This document shows, in pieces, positions 4,646 through 5,279 of a DNA stretch of 5,279 bases; positions within the stretch are counted from its first letter, which is position 1; every line of letters begins with the position of its first letter. The stretch is from Flavobacteriales bacterium (GTDB lineage Bacteria > Bacteroidota > Bacteroidia > Flavobacteriales > Flavobacteriaceae): contig WTIY01000031.1 of NCBI GenBank assembly GCA_011525065.1, forward strand, positions 1 through 5,279, in the 5' to 3' direction. The notes under the pieces were generated by a model. That model searched no databases, was not told the DNA's origin, and was given only the letters and a program-made list of their open reading frames with translations. A program made the translations under genes and the position numbers.

Positions 4646-5279
4646 TGGACTCGTTTATTTCAGCCAACACACCGTCCCATAATTTTTTTCGAAAGTCTAG
4701 AGCTTCTAACGCGGTTTGTGTGACTTCTTCCCATTTTATAGCGTCATTTCCACAAAGTCGTTCAATCATTTTCAAAGCTAATGGACCGTGAGTGTCATCG
4801 TCGAGTTCAATGTGTCTTTGAAAATAGTAGTGGAATCGACTCAAATTTTCTTCAGGAAACTGTCGCTGAATCGACATGATGATTGCGCCAAACATTTGAG
4901 GAATTAAATCCTCACGACCAAAGGTGAAGGCCGCAGCAATTTTGTGTGCTTGGCCGCTTTCGATTACAGAAAACGTAAAGCCCAAAAAGGACCGAACGTA
5001 AGGTGGGATTTTCGCCATAGAAGCTGCTTGATACCAGGGAGTCCCATTACTAACTTTTTTGATGAACTGAGTGATTTCATCCGTCGATGCTCCGGCATCT
5101 TTCATGGCTTCGAGATACATTTCAAAATGGCTCTGGCGTTGTCCGTCTAAATTTAAATCGGTTTCCTCTGCCAAGACAATTTCATTGATTAAATATCTGA
5201 TTTCAGGACTACCCACAGGAACCCATGGTAAAGTGGTGCGTGTCAACTGAATTTGAAGTGCTTTGAGTAAGGACATGAA
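4626..5279 (-). CDS. DUF3050 protein, heme-oxygenase-like fold, N-terminus cut by the window edge
   Basis: The visible part is 217 codons, opening with Phe then Met (FMSLLKALQ). In DUF3050 proteins this stretch is internal, preceded by a helix ending in a WDF-type motif, so the Met at 5276 is probably not the start and roughly 30-40 residues lie beyond the edge. Family marks, numbered from that Met, are LPWVPVG (16-22), NEIVLAEETD (31-40), SHFEMY (49-54), GQAHKIAAAFTFGREDLIP (108-126) and RHIELDDDTHG (154-164). The protein is mostly helical, with no signal peptide or membrane segment in the visible part. DUF3050 belongs to the heme-oxygenase/TenA-like fold group; its biochemical role is unknown to me. 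The ordered Glu, Asp and His residues could form a di-iron site (inference). It converges on the FNR-ferredoxin pair, with stop codons overlapping in CTAG. Its promoter lies outside the window. Confidence 0.85.
   Translation of the reverse strand, partial: FMSLLKALQIQLTRTTLPWVPVGSPEIRYLINEIVLAEETDLNLDGQRQSHFEMYLEAMKDAGASTDEITQFIKKVSNGTPWYQAASMAKIPPYVRSFLGFTFSVIESGQAHKIAAAFTFGREDLIPQMFGAIIMSIQRQFPEENLSRFHYYFQRHIELDDDTHGPLALKMIERLCGNDAIKWEEVTQTALEALDFRKKLWDGVLAEINESKSAEIV

Overview
The window looks like ordinary chromosome from a member of the Bacteroidota. The evidence is protein flavour (a TrmB starting MGSKNKLKRF with the ITFPDPQ signature, a Mrp ATPase lacking CxxC and ending GCSAVKS, an Ala-type alkyltransferase-like protein), starts without Shine-Dalgarno sequences, and a perfect TAnnTTTG -7 promoter element. 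Order or genus cannot be fixed from the sequence alone. Base composition looks uniform, and no mobile element, CRISPR array, tRNA or rRNA is visible. No interval longer than 300 bases lacks a gene.

Layout: (1) 18-1703, three same-strand genes with short gaps (38 and 13 bp): trmB (tRNA m7G46 methyltransferase), a LysE-family membrane exporter, and a small MGMT-like protein without the active-site cysteine. (2) 1704-1783, an 80-bp control region with a weak hairpin, a Bacteroidota-type promoter and a perfect 17-bp palindrome resembling a Fur/PerR-family operator. (3) 1784-3150, mrp plus a stand-alone NifU-domain scaffold separated by 2 bp: an iron-sulfur cluster assembly/transfer pair. (4) 3151-3230, a second 80-bp control region with a degenerate relative of the same box. 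(5) 3231-4629, a thioredoxin-reductase-like ferredoxin-NADP+ reductase followed 13 bp later by an adrenodoxin-type 2Fe-2S ferredoxin. (6) 4626-5279, on the minus strand, a DUF3050 (heme-oxygenase-like fold) protein whose N-terminus lies beyond the right edge. Its stop codon overlaps the ferredoxin stop within one CTAG.

The right two thirds has an iron/redox theme: cluster supply (Mrp, NifU), an NADPH-to-ferredoxin electron chain, and a neighbouring protein rich in His/Asp/Glu that could be a metal-dependent oxidase and an electron acceptor. The two most interesting leads are the palindromic operator at the mrp promoter and the possible FNR-ferredoxin-DUF3050 functional link. Both are inferences. 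Most individual genes are familiar families.
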